Source of the DNA: Marchantia polymorpha subsp. ruderalis
Lineage: Eukaryota > Streptophyta > Marchantiopsida > Marchantiales > Marchantiaceae
Assembly: GCA_037833965.1 (NCBI GenBank)
Contig: AP031351.1
Coordinates: 7,266,501 to 7,330,500, forward strand
Direction of reading: 5' to 3'
Length of the DNA: 64,000 nt
In this document: piece after piece, positions 36,830-50,804 of the stretch
Numbering within the stretch: the stretch's first letter is position 1
Layout of the letters: each line of letters begins with the position of its first letter
Notes under the pieces: generated by a model
Databases searched by the model: none
What the model was told of the DNA's origin: nothing
Seen by the model: only the letters and a program-made list of their open reading frames with translations
Translations under genes and position numbers: made by a program

Positions 36830-38272
36830 CTCGTGTAGAAAATTGGTCATAGTTCTTAATGATAATACTATAAATTAAAGCACTATTGTATTTTTGTGAA
36901 TAAAGCCTCAACAAAATAAAGCATCCAGCTCATATGTGATTTGCATTTTGTTTCATTGCTTTGTGAATAAATTACTAGAAACCTACATCAATGTTATTTA
37001 TATTTCCATCTTTAAAGGGGTTAAAAAAATTTGTAGACTACTTCTTATGATTTTTGATGTGATTCAAGTCTAAAAGCATAATTTTTTATGAGTACTTTTT
37101 CTTCTTAAAACAAAAACCCTTGATGATCTTGATAATTTGAATGATCTCGGTCCCTCCATCGGGACCAGATGCGCCCAGCTGGATTAAACTATCTTTACCT
37201 AGTCCGCTAGTTTTTTTCCCTCCAAAGGTTCCTCTTGTTTTATCATTTTGGTATTGTGGAACCATCATTGTACATCTTTATTGAAATTATTGACACCCAT
37301 TTAATTCATCATGAGGCAAATATCATCCCAGAGATGAAAGAACATACACATATGGGAAAAATGATGAAAGTGAAGAATACATGAAGATACTCAGAGGTCC
37401 TGCGACAAACAACACTTTCGTTCATACAATCTTCTTGTAATCTGTAAAATAACAGTCATTCATTAATAGCAAAGGATCTCGAAATATTGTAAGCTTGCCC
37501 TTCATCCGTAAGCGTGTAAATGCTCATGTAATTTAAATAAACCGGTGGTTCTAACTCCATATAAACTACATTCAGGTGAGCTGTGTCGATGTGAAGTGGT
37601 AACATTGGTCTCTGCAAGTTGATGACCCTCGACTGACGAAAAAGCGGTTGGTCTTAAAGTCCCCATAGGCCTGTGTCTGTGACTGTCACGGTCCGCCGTT
37701 CGTACTTCACCAGTAGCCAAAAATCGAGGGCCTCCATTCAGTATTCGATAGGTAAAGGGGACGTCTGAGACACCATCTTTTACGCAGTAAAGCGATGACG
37801 ACGTTGACAGTTTCGTGACAGATCTCGTCTGAAATAAAGAACCGCAGTTCTGATAATTTGCAATTGGCAGAGACCAACTAACCGAACGAAGAAGAAACGA
37901 GCGTCTTGCACGGACGACTTCGTCCTGCCGGCCCCGGACGGACGGACGGACAGACGGACGCTCGTTGTAAGTGAGAAGTTTCTCGAACCTCTAATTCTCA
38001 TAGAATCCTGGAGGTCAGACATTTGGGGGTCGTCTACGACCGAAAGACTTTAAATTAGTGGACAGATTTTCAAGAATTCCTTCACTTAAATGTATTATAA
38101 TCAAGCTTAGCAGCTAAATCTGTAATCCTTTACCGATTGCTGGTTGCATCTGTCGTAAACCTTCCCCACCACTGGAAGAGAATCGACGTGTTGGCATCGG
38201 TGGGACGACGAAGATTCTATGTGATGGATGGATGGAAGGACGGACGGACGGACGGACGGATGCCCTGCGCGC
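36830..38272. other. Intergenic, 3' flank of the receptor kinase gene
   Basis: No gene is supported. It holds GGAC-type microsatellites at about 37936-37960 and 38222-38261, the latter just downstream of the kinase stop codon and therefore probably in its 3' UTR. Confidence 0.5.
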
Positions 38273-41200
38273 CTACCTGGCCGCGATGCTGTAAGTGGAG
38301 AAGGTGGCAACGCTGCCAGAGGAAGATCTGGAGGAAAAGCCTCGAGGTCCCGATGGAGGGACGGGAGCCCCAGCATCGGTGCTGGTGCCGGTGCTGGTGC
38401 GCCTGTTTTCGATCTCCAAAGCATGAGTCAAATCTTCAACCACTCGCGACATTTCCGGCCTTTTATCCCGCACTTCAATTAAGCTCTTCAAAGCGAGTTC
38501 CGCCACTTTCCACACTGACTCTCTGTCGAAGTCTCGACCCAATTTGGGATCAGTTATGCTCTCGATATCGTCACTTCGCATTGAAATCTCCACCTGTCCA
38601 AAGGAAACAGTTTTTTCTTCATCAGATGTTTCCCACACAAACCACTTCTACCAAAGATCGAAAGAACGTGGACACTCGAGATTAGGTGTTGGCCTCATGC
38701 ATCCCCCAGGTGATGAATGGGCTTGCAGACCCATTTTTAGGGTTTGCAGCTTAAAAGTACAGCTAGGAAAATGAACGCTTCCATGCGCCTCTTTTGTAAG
38801 AGGCGCATGGAACGCTTCCATGCGCCTCTTACAAAAGAGAATTGTAGCTCATAGGTGTAGATCAGAGTACTAACCCACTCTTTAAGATTCAATGCTGTAC
38901 TGTTTGGAAACTGAATAGTCCTTGGAGACTTTCCGGTGATAACTTCTAGCAGAACGACTCCGAAGCTGTAAACGTCGCTCTTCTGATTAAGAAGACCATC
39001 TTGGAAGTATCTGGTGGTCGTCAGCATCCGAGGATATCATGTATGTCAGACACTGAAGACAGATGCATGATTTTAGTTCGAGCATTTTTTTCCAATCTGA
39101 AGTCTTTAAGAAAGAAAGTAACTGCAGAAATTGCAATAAGTCTTACTGTGGATCGAGGTAGCCGAAGGTACCCTTCACGGCTGTCATAACTCCAACATTT
39201 CTGTCTTCTTCTCTGGTGGGCTTAGAGATGCCAAAGTCGGAAACCTTTCCAATTAGAGTCTCAGTCAGGAGTATGTTGGCGGTCTTGACGTCCCGATGAA
39301 TGATTGGTGGACTACAGGAATGGTGAAGGTACTCGAGTCCTGGAGAACCATGGATAACATTATTGCTCTCACATCAGATGCAGAAGAACAATCAGAAGAA
39401 GGAACTAGCTCCTTCCTTCCATGAGACAGATTTCTCTCCGCATGATGCACTCTCCCCAAACTTTAGGTCGAAGTGAAAAAAAGACAGCACCTTTGCTTGC
39501 ATCGAGGATAATATTTAGACGTTTTTTCCAGTCAAGTGGAGCCCTGCTTGAGCTCTGTTCTCCGTCACCTGTCAAAAACATATCAGAAGTAACTTAGTAC
39601 TGACTTGGACTTTGGTCGTGTTCAAGTCGGCTGGCGGAGCTCTGCTATGACTACAACCTTGTTACATGTGCAGAAACCGACATGAACTCCCATGTGACCT
39701 GTGGCCATTCTCTCGACTCCAAAGTGCCTCTCAAGGTCTTGCGGCAAACCATTTGGAACCATCTTGAGAGGGAGGGGAGCAATATTGTTGGTTATACCGC
39801 GGATGTGTTCCTCCAAGGTTCCTTCGGCCATGAACGCGTAGATGAGAACTTCATGGTTTCCTTCATTACAGAAGCCAATAAAGTCAACGATGTGCCTGTG
39901 GTGAATTCTTGACAGAAGGGACACCTGATGAAAGCACCCACCGAAATTATCAGTCCATAGTGTGCAGTGAAGTAAGGAAAGGGTTAACAACACCAATTGA
40001 TTTTGAGGGATTGAGAAATCTAACAGGACGCTTCTGTGGAGCGTGACATGCTATCTACTGAGCCGACGAACTTACCTCGTTAAGGAACTGATCTCTGCTA
40101 TTTCTGGTATTCTCCTTGTTCACTTTCACAGCCACATGCTCACCATTAGCCAGTGTTCCTGAGTAAACCAGTCCATAGCCACCTCTACCGAGCACTTTGA
40201 CGAAATCGTGTGTAATAGTCGTCACCTCCGCCCACGTGAAAGATGTGGGCTGATTCACCTTCGCAAGTAGTGGTAGTCCTGCACAATCCACCTCCTTAAT
40301 TATGAGAGATGTACAACATGCAAGGAGTAATACAAGCTGTAGATATTTGTTGCAGCACATGACAAGTGTTATTGCTTGAAACAGGACGAAGCTGAGGAGG
40401 AACGAACCCCAGTTCTTTGGATGCGAATCCTTGAGGCATTTCCGACACACAAACAGCATCAGTAGCAGTACCACGACCACGGCTCCTGCAATTGCGCCAA
40501 CTATAATACCAATTTTTGAGCTGCCCTTATCCGAGACCGCTGCAGAAGATGGTACCGGACTGCCAGGTTGTAGGCAGAGATTTCCTCCGAAGCAAAGGTA
40601 GGGGTTATTGACAACCCTGTAGAAAATTCGGGTCCAAGAGGCGACGTTTGAGAAGGAGTCAGAACATGTTGAAGGGTTTTGCCATATCAACAGCAGGTTT
40701 AGTTCAGGGTTGTGCCAATCTCCATCTTTCCAGTGCTGTGCTGTATTGAAGAGATGCGTATCTAGCTAAAATTGCCGTGTGTTCTACTTTCAATAAGACA
40801 TTGATGTGAGACATTGATGCCTACGAGAGAGCCAGCACGCCGAAGTCAATCTTGTCCTGAAGACGTGGTGGCAATCCCCCCTCGAACAAGTTGTTGTCGA
40901 GATTCCTGGACTTGCACAAAGGAACAAGTTACGGTTCATGGCATGATAGAGCAAAACCAGTCATCCAATACTCAACGGTATAGATTCCACCTACAGCAGC
41001 ATCCTCTGTCACATCCTGATTGGGCTGGAAGGTACTCACAAAATTGTAAGATTTGGTATAAGCCCCAAGGTGTCAGGGATTTTACCACCGAGACTGTTGT
41101 TCTGCAATCGCCTGTATTTCACGGTCCACGAGTCGTCATAAGTCAGGAAGGGTAAGGGCAGATAATATAGAACAGAATTTATGCAGTACTCCACTGTACT

Positions 41201-44200
41201 GAAAATGACTGAATCTTCACAAACTGAGCACTTCCAACACAAGGAAAATCTTCCCTGCCAAGACTTTCTTGATTCTTTCCTTGATTATTCTGCTGTATCC
41301 ACCGGTGCTTTAATTTTCACTTACAAAGTTTGAAGTTTGGTCAGACTCTTGAGGTCAGGAATCGTTCCTGTCAAATTGTTATTATCCAGCGCCCTGCACA
41401 GATGGTGAAAGAAAGGTTTTGGTAAACGGGAAAGTTTTCCAATCAGCACGTTCAACTGACCAGTAATCGAGAAACAAAAGCAAGGTATGCCAGAGCATCA
41501 GGAGCCCGCTTCTTACACGTCTGTGAGTTCGGAAAGTTTGACAATTTCTGGCAGTATTGGACCACTCAAGCTCATGTTCGACAAATTCCTGCGTGGACCC
41601 GATGGAGGCAAGTAAGAATCAATACAGGCAAACACAGATTTTCTTTCAGAACCTCGCAACAGAAGAATGGAGACGCTAGCAAAATAACTCACAGCTGAGT
41701 GACACTGGATGTCCCTGTGACGGCTGGATCGCTGCAGCCCAACCAATTGTAAGCCCATGGTAAGCAAGGGTCACCCTCGTACTGGGTAAGATTGAGCTTG
41801 AGCTTGATGGCTTCGATAGTAGTTACTGATCATTTCACACCCAAGGAAATTTGTTAACCGCTAGAACTTATGATCCTGTATCCGGATCAGTTGAGCTGGC
41901 TTGCCTTTCTGCCTCAGCTCAAATGCACAGACTGCTCCTTTCAGATTCATGCTACACTTTTAGCAGCATAAGGGACTCATGCGACAGACTGACTGACTTT
42001 ACGAGGTATGGAGCTCAATGGGTTCCATTGTGGGTCCATGACGATGCATAATATCCTACACTGAGAAAAGAAAAAGAAAACCATTTGAAAGTAGCTAGAA
42101 ATGTGTTTCTACAAAACTGCACCTTCCAAAACTTGCCAATCACAGCAATCACTCAATGCATCGCGTTAAAGCGTGATCAACTTCGCAACCTCGTGACATA
42201 TAAAAATGCAGTACCATCAACTGTCGAGGTAACCTGGTCGTAAGTAAAGTTTATAAGACTGTAAATCTCCACAGCATTCAAAATTGCCCCCAGGGTCGAG
42301 TCTTCGGATGGAACGATCGTCAGGTTGATGGTTAGCGCTTGGGTTGCTTGGAGGAGGAGAGGAAGACCAAACTGAAATGTCGAATAGGTCGAACGGTTCA
42401 CTCTCAAAGGGTTCACCTTCAATGGATCCTTATCAAGGTACACCATGACTTCCCTGACGTCTGTGGAATTAGTTTCAGCGATCTCGACGAAATAAAGCAA
42501 TATATAGTACAGTTGGACCGCGCTCGTCGTCTGGGAAGGATCATATTCCTGCAGCAGGGTAATTCTGCTATCGCTCCAAGCCGATTGAAGAACTGAAATG
42601 GGCGCTTCAGTGTCGTAGTACAATCTGTTGTCAATTATCGCGTTATTGTTGGCAATGCTCTTGATGGACAAATTCTTCGGGTCAGATGCCCAGAGGCGGT
42701 CTTGTAGATCGTCCGGGTACCTGAGCAGTGGCAGCGAAAACACTGATTCTGAGAACGACTGAGTTACCTTTGCAGCTGTGCTAGTACATGCCATCTGAAT
42801 ACACATCGTTGACAGGATTCTCTGTTCTCTCTCAGTTCAAAACAGTGTTCTAGTACACAGAATCTACGTCTCGAGGAACGGGATATCCGAACCAATTTGT
42901 AGAAACGGAAACTGGAGTGTGTCAGATTCTTTTCTTCGTATATGCACACCTGCACTCTGCTTTCTCCATGAGACCCAAGACTTGAACGTGTAAATATCAG
43001 CACACTTCACTCTAATTCCCAAGCTTTCTCAGCCCTAACAACAGCTGCCAGTGTATGTCACAACAGCACTCGTTGCTCTGTGTATCAAGAGTTCCTGTTT
43101 GCAACTGCTGTCCCTACAACTATCGACAAGTAGTGAAGTGCCCACGTCTAAGGAACAGAATTTCCGTTTTGACAAGAGATTTCCGTGCGACAGAGGTTTG
43201 AATATATGTCGTGTGTGCAAACGAAAAGCAGTAGTTATATGCTGGGACAAAAGTTGATTTGCTCATCCCTAACCCGACCTGAAATTTTTTTCAAAATCAG
43301 TACATTTTCAAGCTCCTCTTAGTCATCATAAGTGGATGAAGATTTTCGTTGCATTTCAAGTCACAGGCAGGCCATTTCTAGTAACAGAAGGGAAAGAGGA
43401 TGAACTGACCTGATAACTGGACTTCCGGATTTGCGACCGCAATCAATTCTCACAATATTGGTGAGCACGATACTCTCAATACTCAGCTGGTAATAAGAGA
43501 TAGGAAGAGGGCGAAGTTCCAACGAAGAGACGAAAGGAACATGAGATGGGCCCCGCTGAAAGCATATGGCGAAGTTCTCAGTTATGGGAACGAATGTGAC
43601 CTCCCTGATGATGGGCGTCCAAGGATCAGAAACTTGGATGTCTAGCAAGTGAAGGGTTGCGATAGACACAGAGAAACTCGCAGGCTGGGTAAGTCCAGAA
43701 GTGAAGTTTCCGCCCAAAAACATAAAGCGAATCAAGTGCGGAATGCTTGTCGAGACCTTGAAGGTATAGCAGCTTTTGTCAGCAGGTCCCGGAAAGTACC
43801 GGAGTGTCTGCAATTTGGGACCATTCTGTGCAGCGTCAGGGCCCAGATTGGCTTCACTGAGGTCTATGACTGTGTCTACCCCTGTTCCTATATAATATTC
43901 ATCGGCAGACCAGGCGATTCCTAAATCATCAGTATAATTGCTCCCACCACCACAATCTACACTGTGAAATCCTGCAAAACAGAAAATTCATTCGAAGCCA
44001 GAAACTCATATTAGAATCTGTTCTTCGTCCATAGTTGATTGCTAGTTGATTAGCCAAGCACATAAGCTGTGCCCAACTCTAGTCACGTGCACTGATCTTC
44101 GACAAAGGGTCTACACCACTCACTCATTTGGGAGAAGTCAGTGGGATGAGACATCTCCACTGAGAATCCAATCTCTCTCGGAATTGGATGGTTGTTTTTT

Positions 44201-44330
44201 GGAACCCGATTTGCACTCTTGACAGGAACGATGACAGGACTGACGCACCTGGTTGAGCCCTTGCTTGCAGCGATCTCCAGCAGAAGAAAACAATAAACAG
44301 GAGCACAGAGCTCCAACGTCTTGCCCACAT
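38273..44330 (-). CDS. Malectin-like LRR receptor kinase (LRR-RLK subfamily I type)
   Basis: A plasma-membrane receptor-like kinase. Fifteen exons join in one frame (947 codons plus TAG): 44330-44249, 43971-43410, 42720-42215, 41825-41693, 41588-41517, 41393-41325, 41111-41040, 40905-40825, 40616-40408, 40278-40076, 39924-39798, 39568-39491, 39339-39147, 39010-38875, 38593-38273. Residues 1-25 are a signal peptide ([13 protein letters not shown]). The malectin-like domain follows ([20 protein letters not shown]), then GDPC at 401-404 and four LRR units, each mostly one exon (72, 69, 72, 81 nt, all the same phase). The membrane helix is about 561-583. The kinase has GRGGYG at 626-631, Lys647, HRD at 746-748 and DFG at 766-768, with an activation loop [12 protein letters not shown]. 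All catalytic residues are present, so it should be an active RD kinase. Ligand unknown. Confidence 0.92.
38774..38837. repeat. Alternating direct/inverted repeat in the last intron of the receptor kinase
   Basis: A 20-base block at 38774-38793 (AACGCTTCCATGCGCCTCTT) is repeated directly at 38811-38830. Between them, 38791-38810 is the exact reverse complement of 38818-38837. The order is therefore forward, reverse, forward. It sits in the intron between exons 14 and 15. Confidence 0.92.
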
Positions 44331-46435
44331 TGTGCAACTCGGTCGAAAATGTCTCGCAGAATCCCTCTCCCTTTCTCTGCGTGGTTGTGCCAGAGAATGA
44401 GCTGCTGCTCTTCTCGCAGTAGGAGGAGGAGGAGGAGGAGTTGAGTCAACACGTGTAGACCGTGGACCCTGACTGTTCTAATCACTACGGAGGCATTGCA
44501 GGAGTTTCTCTCAACTCGTGATCGTAAGACCTGGCCAGCGGAAGTGAGAGGTGGGACGTCACATTCATTGTCCTGCTAGGCCACGAAGCTGCGAGGATTA
44601 AAGTGCCATCTGCAGTACAAGCCATTACGTCGTTGTACAACCGAAGAGGTTGACTTTCGGACAACCTTCAATCTCACTCGAAATAACTCCCACTGGCATT
44701 TTCTGTCATTCGTGTTCTCGACCATCCATCCATTCACCTTCACCTTTACTTCTTACAGTGTTATCTCTGAGCACGATCGAGCCCAACAAGTGGGGATGCA
44801 CTGCTGACGTCGACTGTATAAGGACCCGTTTGTCAACCCTTCTCATCCCAGTGATCCCTCCCGTCCATCGAGTTTGGTTTGACCTCTTGGTACCCCCACC
44901 ACTCTGGAGTCAACGCGTATCTTATCCACACTCTTCATCGTCGTTTTCTCGTCTGGTTCCAACCCCCCCAAGATTCCCCCGCGCTCTGATTGTCCCCGTC
45001 TTGTTATCCGACGAGTCAATCACCGCGATTCAGATTTTATCTCGCTGAAGTAAAATGCGTATGGAAGCAAACTGATGAAAGTGAGCGTATATTCTGGGAT
45101 GACTTTTCAGTATGAAGGAGCGAGCAGTTGCAGTGTTCAAGAGTTGAGTTGTCTGCATCATAATAGTCCACTACGATCACGGGATATGAGCTGTTCTACT
45201 AACAGTGTGAGTGCAGTGTATCGTGCGAGGGCAGCATATCATTATTGTTGTGTGAATCGTTGTTCGAAAACTGAGCTGTAAATATATATTATGAAATGTG
45301 TCTCCGCCTCACGTGCACTAAACTCAGCTCAGACTGGTTACTTCAAGACGTTGACAGAAGAAGTTCTGCTGCCGTGTGCACCTTAGTAGCCAGTCTCATG
45401 GTCCTGATCTCAATGTCGTAGCGTGGTTTGACCAGAAATATCAGGCCGAGAACCCACATGCTCTGCATCTATCTGCAGCAACTGAAATTTGGAATTTTTT
45501 ATATCACTCCCTCGTTAAGCAGTCGGAAGCTTCTTACCTTAACAGAACAAGCATAAGGAATATGTCATTACGCGATGCTGGAGACTTGAAAGCTCAGTGG
45601 GTTACGGTGGGAGTGCGCATCCAGAAAACACTTCTTTTCCAGAGCTAAAAACTTCGTCAACCTTACAACAAACTAGGAACGTCGAACGTGCTCTCGTCTG
45701 TTCTGCTAGAAAAATCTACATTTGTATTTGCTCTTGCGAAAGCTAGACAAAGGCACAAGTGTTGAATCTAGCGTGCAGTCAAGAGTCAAGAGTCAATGGT
45801 AGGGCCCGTAAGCATCGTGGAGATATGTCAGGCTGTAGGTACAGAGAGAGAAACCCAAAACTCACACTACCAATTAGTCCAAGCAGCAGCTGAAGGTAGT
45901 CGGCCTTTACAACAAGACAATTCTTTCTCGTCTATGAGAGCGAGGGCGGTGCACTCAGACATTGAGATCAACGTGAGCATCGCCCAGCATCAGTGACAAG
46001 CAACAGCAGTGTCCGAACTCTTTTTGAGATTATTTTTTATTACCACATTCCGAGCATGTGCGAGAAGTGTCTTATAGCACAAAATTTAATTGTGCGGAAC
46101 CGACCAGGAGAGGAGACTGGATAAGGCCAGAACTGATGATGAAGTTCAGTCAACGTGGACTCTGGTCTGCTTTGAGACTTCATTTCGTTTTATGATCATT
46201 ACTCATTGATGAAATACATTTCACGGACGTATGTTCACTCAGAGAATTATTTTTTTTCTTATAATTCTGTGTAAAGAAAAAACTGTGTATCATGCTTTAT
46301 TGTACAGTACAAGAGATTCGAAATTACATGGTAGTCATCCACTAGTCTGTATGGCATTAAGCCTTTCGTTTTGCGTCAGAATGGAATTGCAACAACATCA
46401 ATTGTTATTTCATATCAATGAAAGCTCCTCTTCGG

Positions 46436-46458
46436 TTTCATGCATCCGATGCATGAAA
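46436..46458. repeat. Perfect palindrome, 11-bp arms, 1-base centre
   Basis: TTTCATGCATC at 46436-46446 pairs with GATGCATGAAA at 46448-46458. Confidence 0.88.
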
Positions 46459-49400
46459 GTAGATATTTAACCAAATGAGAAAAATCAAAGATTGTGTTGA
46501 GAAATTTGAACATAGCTTTATACATGAATGAGGAGAAGAATTTCAATGATTTCAATTAGCAGATAATTTTAGCTAAATCCAAGTATCACGTAGGAATATT
46601 ACATGTTAAGCATAGAGCTTGAATGCACATTGTTTTGACTTACACAAACCAGATGCACCACAACCAGAGTTCGCACACAGGAGATACCGATTCACCTTGA
46701 CGAGTGTCATTCATACAATCAGTTTAACCCCTTAAGTAAGTATTAATATGAGCTCTCTTATAAACCTAGTAGGTTAACTGCAACAACTAACAACTTACAA
46801 ATTATTCAAAATTAATCATGACCTGGATTAATTCATAACAAACATATCATATCAGATAAATATTACATATAAACACATCATAGCGTATATACTGGCTGCA
46901 TGTGATGATTTGCAAAATGTTCATCAAAAATTTAAAAATTTATAGTTATGTGTAATAGATTCAATTATGTCAATAATTGTTCAAATTTGATTCATACACT
47001 CTAAATTTTTATGTTTGTATAGTTTGATATTAAAATTTTACACATTACATATGCATATAATCATTTGTTTACAATTAGATGGATTGCAAGTGATACAAGG
47101 AGATTCATCAACTGAAATATGCGATGATAAAATATTGTTATTTTCTTATTATTACATATTAGGTTCTTTAAATTTTTTTGAAAAATACATAATCTTTTAA
47201 ATAGATTCATAATTTTTCAAAAATAATGATATTTGTAAGAAATACATATAAATAATATTTTTTGCTTCTAGCCTTTTGCGTGACATTCTTTAAAATATTG
47301 AATCAAAACTGAGAATGTACTATCAGAAAATTGTACATAACAAGATGATTTTCAATAAGGAAATAATCAATTTGTGTCAATTTTTTAAAATTATAAGAAA
47401 AAAATATATTTTGTAAATTTACGTTAATGATGTTATATGATAGTTTAATTTGAGAAAATAAATAAATAAATAATGTATCAATAATTTATATAAAAAATTT
47501 TAAATTATAATTTATACATACTTGATTTTAGTTTATTTTTTTAACTTTTTTATTGAATCAAATTTGTATTTGATACAATACTTATTTTTTAATTATAAAA
47601 ATATAAAGAATAAAAGTTAATACTATCATCCCATATTTACAAAAGTTTTTTTAAACATAATCTATTTGATTTTCCAAAATTTTCACTTTATATCATCAAT
47701 GAAACATACTTATTATTATAATTATTAATTAATAAACCCAACTTCAAGTAAAATGATCAACATTCAAAATATTATACTCTGAGTCAAGTACTAATACTAA
47801 GACAACATTGTTGTCTATATTATTTTAAAACATGATAATTATGTTTCAATTAGTATGTGATATGATGATTTATACTTCTACACTTTGATTTTCAAGTTTT
47901 TTTCAAAAATTGTTATCATGAACATTATTATTTGTGGTCAAATAATCAAAAACATGATTTTTAAAGTCAATACAGTGTTAGTATTTGACGAGAATCATAT
48001 AAAAGTAGTGACAATAAATCTAGAGTCAACACGAAAATCAATGGAACATTGAAACACAAGTCGGCAGTTATGAAACGTGGTTCAACCTTCTAAATACTAT
48101 GTACACGTCAAGGAATCACACCTCGTTTATTTAACTAAAAGTAGTGGTAATAAATAAATCCCTGGGATCAAATACCCCGACACTTCCTAGCTAAACCTAG
48201 CTAGGACTGAGGTTACTCTTTAACAGAAGTTAACTTCAACATACACTTCACAATGTATAAATAGTCTCCTAAACAATTAAAAAACAAACCTTCATATAGC
48301 CAAAACATTACATTGCACGAATGTATAATAACTTTGACAAATAGTGAAATTTTAAAAGATTTTCACATCAATGATAGTAAATGACCATGTCATAATTAGA
48401 CTTCTTGTGAAGAACATGGAGTAAAATGATGACAAATCTGCAAAGTAAAAAAATTCATTACAGATTAATTATATTTGATAAATGTTCAAAAAATGCATTA
48501 AATATGTATATACTTAATACATTGTAAAAAAACTTCTTAATATACACTAATATATAGATTATTTTTTGACAATCCAATAGTAAAGATATATTTTACAATC
48601 TCATGGTGAGAGACTTTTTATTGAGACTAACATATTTTAAAGAAATGTGAGATTTTACATGAATGATTGTGAAAAATAATATTATGTTGCAAATGACTTT
48701 TGACTATACTATAGGTATTACGTTTTAAAGGGATTTCATTCACGAATTTCGCTAAAGATTTCAATTCCGGCGGCCCTCCGGTCCTTCGATTAGTTTTCAA
48801 TGAGCTCCCATCCACAAAGCAAGAAAAAATAAAATTCCAATCACACCATCTATATTTTGTGCTCATGTCGTACATACTAACAAGCTTTGAAATTATTTTA
48901 TTAGTAAAAGGATTCAAATGATTTGTTAGTTCATAACATTCATCTTACATTGTATGATCTTTCATCCAATCAAGTTTTTTTTCACGCGAAGTTAGATGTT
49001 TGACATAATTGACAATTTTTTTTTTAATCCATCAAATCTAGTAATAATGCAAAAAATCATCAAAAAATAGAAGCATTTCACAACAAAACCTCATGTTTAA
49101 ACACTAATAGTTTGCGATAGTCAAATGGCTTGGAAAAGCAGTCATCCAATACTCCCACGTGACCAACGAAGTTCAGAGTCAAAGACATCAAATGTGATAG
49201 TGATAGAACAACATGGAGAGGTGAAATATCATGTAACAATTTCACTCATTCAAATGTGGAGTTATTCACTTGATGGTATCCATGTAAAATCTAAATTGCT
49301 TACTGGGAGTCTTTATGTTTCATTTTACCTGATGGGATCCCATAGACGAGACACGTCATGCATCTTCTGGACAGTGCAGGCAATGAAATTTTGTCTATCA

Positions 49401-49465
49401 AAATTCTCAAACTGTACTGAGAATGTGTAAGGATACTGGGGATGTGGAAGTCGGATGTCTCAAAC

Positions 49466-49643
49466 TGGACCAAGAATGTGTCAGATTCTTGGGGAATCCA
49501 ATATCTTCAGATGCAAATGTCGTCAATGCAAAGAGAAAAGTCCATCCATGAGTGAGGAGCATGATCTCCACAATCACATGCCACTTTTTAATCTGGGCCG
49601 AGAATTTGTCAGATTCCTGGAGAACCTGATATCTTCAAACGCG
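49466..49643. repeat. Two diverged direct repeats, period about 128 bp
   Basis: About 49 bases starting near 49466 (TGGACCAAGAATGTGTCAGA) recur near 49594 (TGGGCCGAGAATTTGTCAGA) and continue in parallel through ATCTTCA. Both copies are open in the plus frame 49455-49661, so this could be decayed repeat-protein coding sequence, but no family is recognised. Confidence 0.6.
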
Positions 49644-50804
49644 CATGAAATTGGGTGCTGATGATAAAAAATTAATTGCCTTTCTGTAACTCATCACTCC
49701 GAGCTGTTCTCAAAGATATCCAGACTCTAGCAGACTTACTAATATGGAGTCGTGGAAGCGAGAAGATCAACAAAACAAGTCCTCGAGACTCTTTTGAGTA
49801 TTTTTTCCTGCTGTTTCATCTAGCCCATTCTTGTAGAGATTTTTAGTAACGACTTGCGATCAAAAAGCTACACTAAAACTTCCATCATATGTTTAATGTA
49901 ACACGAAGTATAACTTAGCGACATTGTACATTCTTTGGGTCTCATGGGTAAAACTAAACTTGATGACTTCCATCAAACAATTTATGTTCCGATGTGTACT
50001 ATCAAACAAATATCTCATCAGATTTGCCTTTGGGAGCTCTATATTGAATGTTTTGGTCTTTCTACAATTTAAAACGAATGATTTGCATGTCTTCCGCCTT
50101 GCCACTTACCTCCTTACATTGGACGACCTGCACTTGCTGCAATGAAAGTTGTTACACTCGTTTAGTCTACTTCTACAATGGCGCATGACGGAGTCTAATC
50201 TGACAGTTACGTTGAATGTGACATTTCCATTCACATCCATCATAATCACTCTATCACCCAGCTGCTGCTCAGTCAAGCTGTCTGTACGAAATTAGTCCGA
50301 CTACGATATTGAAGGAACGTAAATAGGTACTCCAGAACCCAAAGTTCACACATATATCCCATTTCTGAGTCTAGAGATAAATTTGAGATAGGGTACTGCA
50401 GTACGAGGCCTGTTAGTGTTGCCTGGTACAATCCAATTAGTTTCTTTGAAATCGCTGCGTACGGTTCGTAGAGCCGTGCGCGCTACGACCAGGTCGCCAG
50501 CCGTGGGATCTCCGAGAGAATATTGATTCATAGATAGGCTCTAGAAGCATTTTCAGTACCTCTTGCACGATACGGTCTTGGAAGCAGGGAATTCCAAGTG
50601 ATATTTTCTCGCGCTTACCGGGCAGAAAATAAAAAAAATAGAAATTGGCTTTAGCCGAGACCTTAGAGAGAGTACATTAATGATAACATATTCTTTAAGT
50701 GGACTCGTTCTCTAAAAATGTCATTTATACAGTGTGAAGTATGAACATGTGTTTATTTACTCCGGCATTTCACGAGACTATCTGCTGATTGTCACTTGAC
50801 TGAG

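Larger units (their letters stand above)
44331..50804. other. Receptor kinase promoter region, then AT-rich intergenic
   Basis: 44331-45300 is GC-richer and probably holds the kinase promoter and 5' leader; a GGA repeat lies at about 44427-44443. Frames here and at 45376-45648, 45796-45996, 48627-48917 (minus), 49125-49430 and 50346-50531 (minus) match no family I know. 46700-49100 is extremely AT-rich. Confidence 0.5.

Noticed and set aside
39622-39797. Stop-free continuation of kinase exon 11 suggesting a degenerate kinase
   Set aside because: Splicing at GTATAA after 39798 to 39568 gives continuous kinase sequence ([15 protein letters not shown]), so the continuation is intron.
44650-45048. 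132-codon plus frame upstream of the receptor kinase
   Set aside because: Ser/Pro/Leu-rich with no domain; lies in the probable promoter zone of the divergently placed kinase gene.
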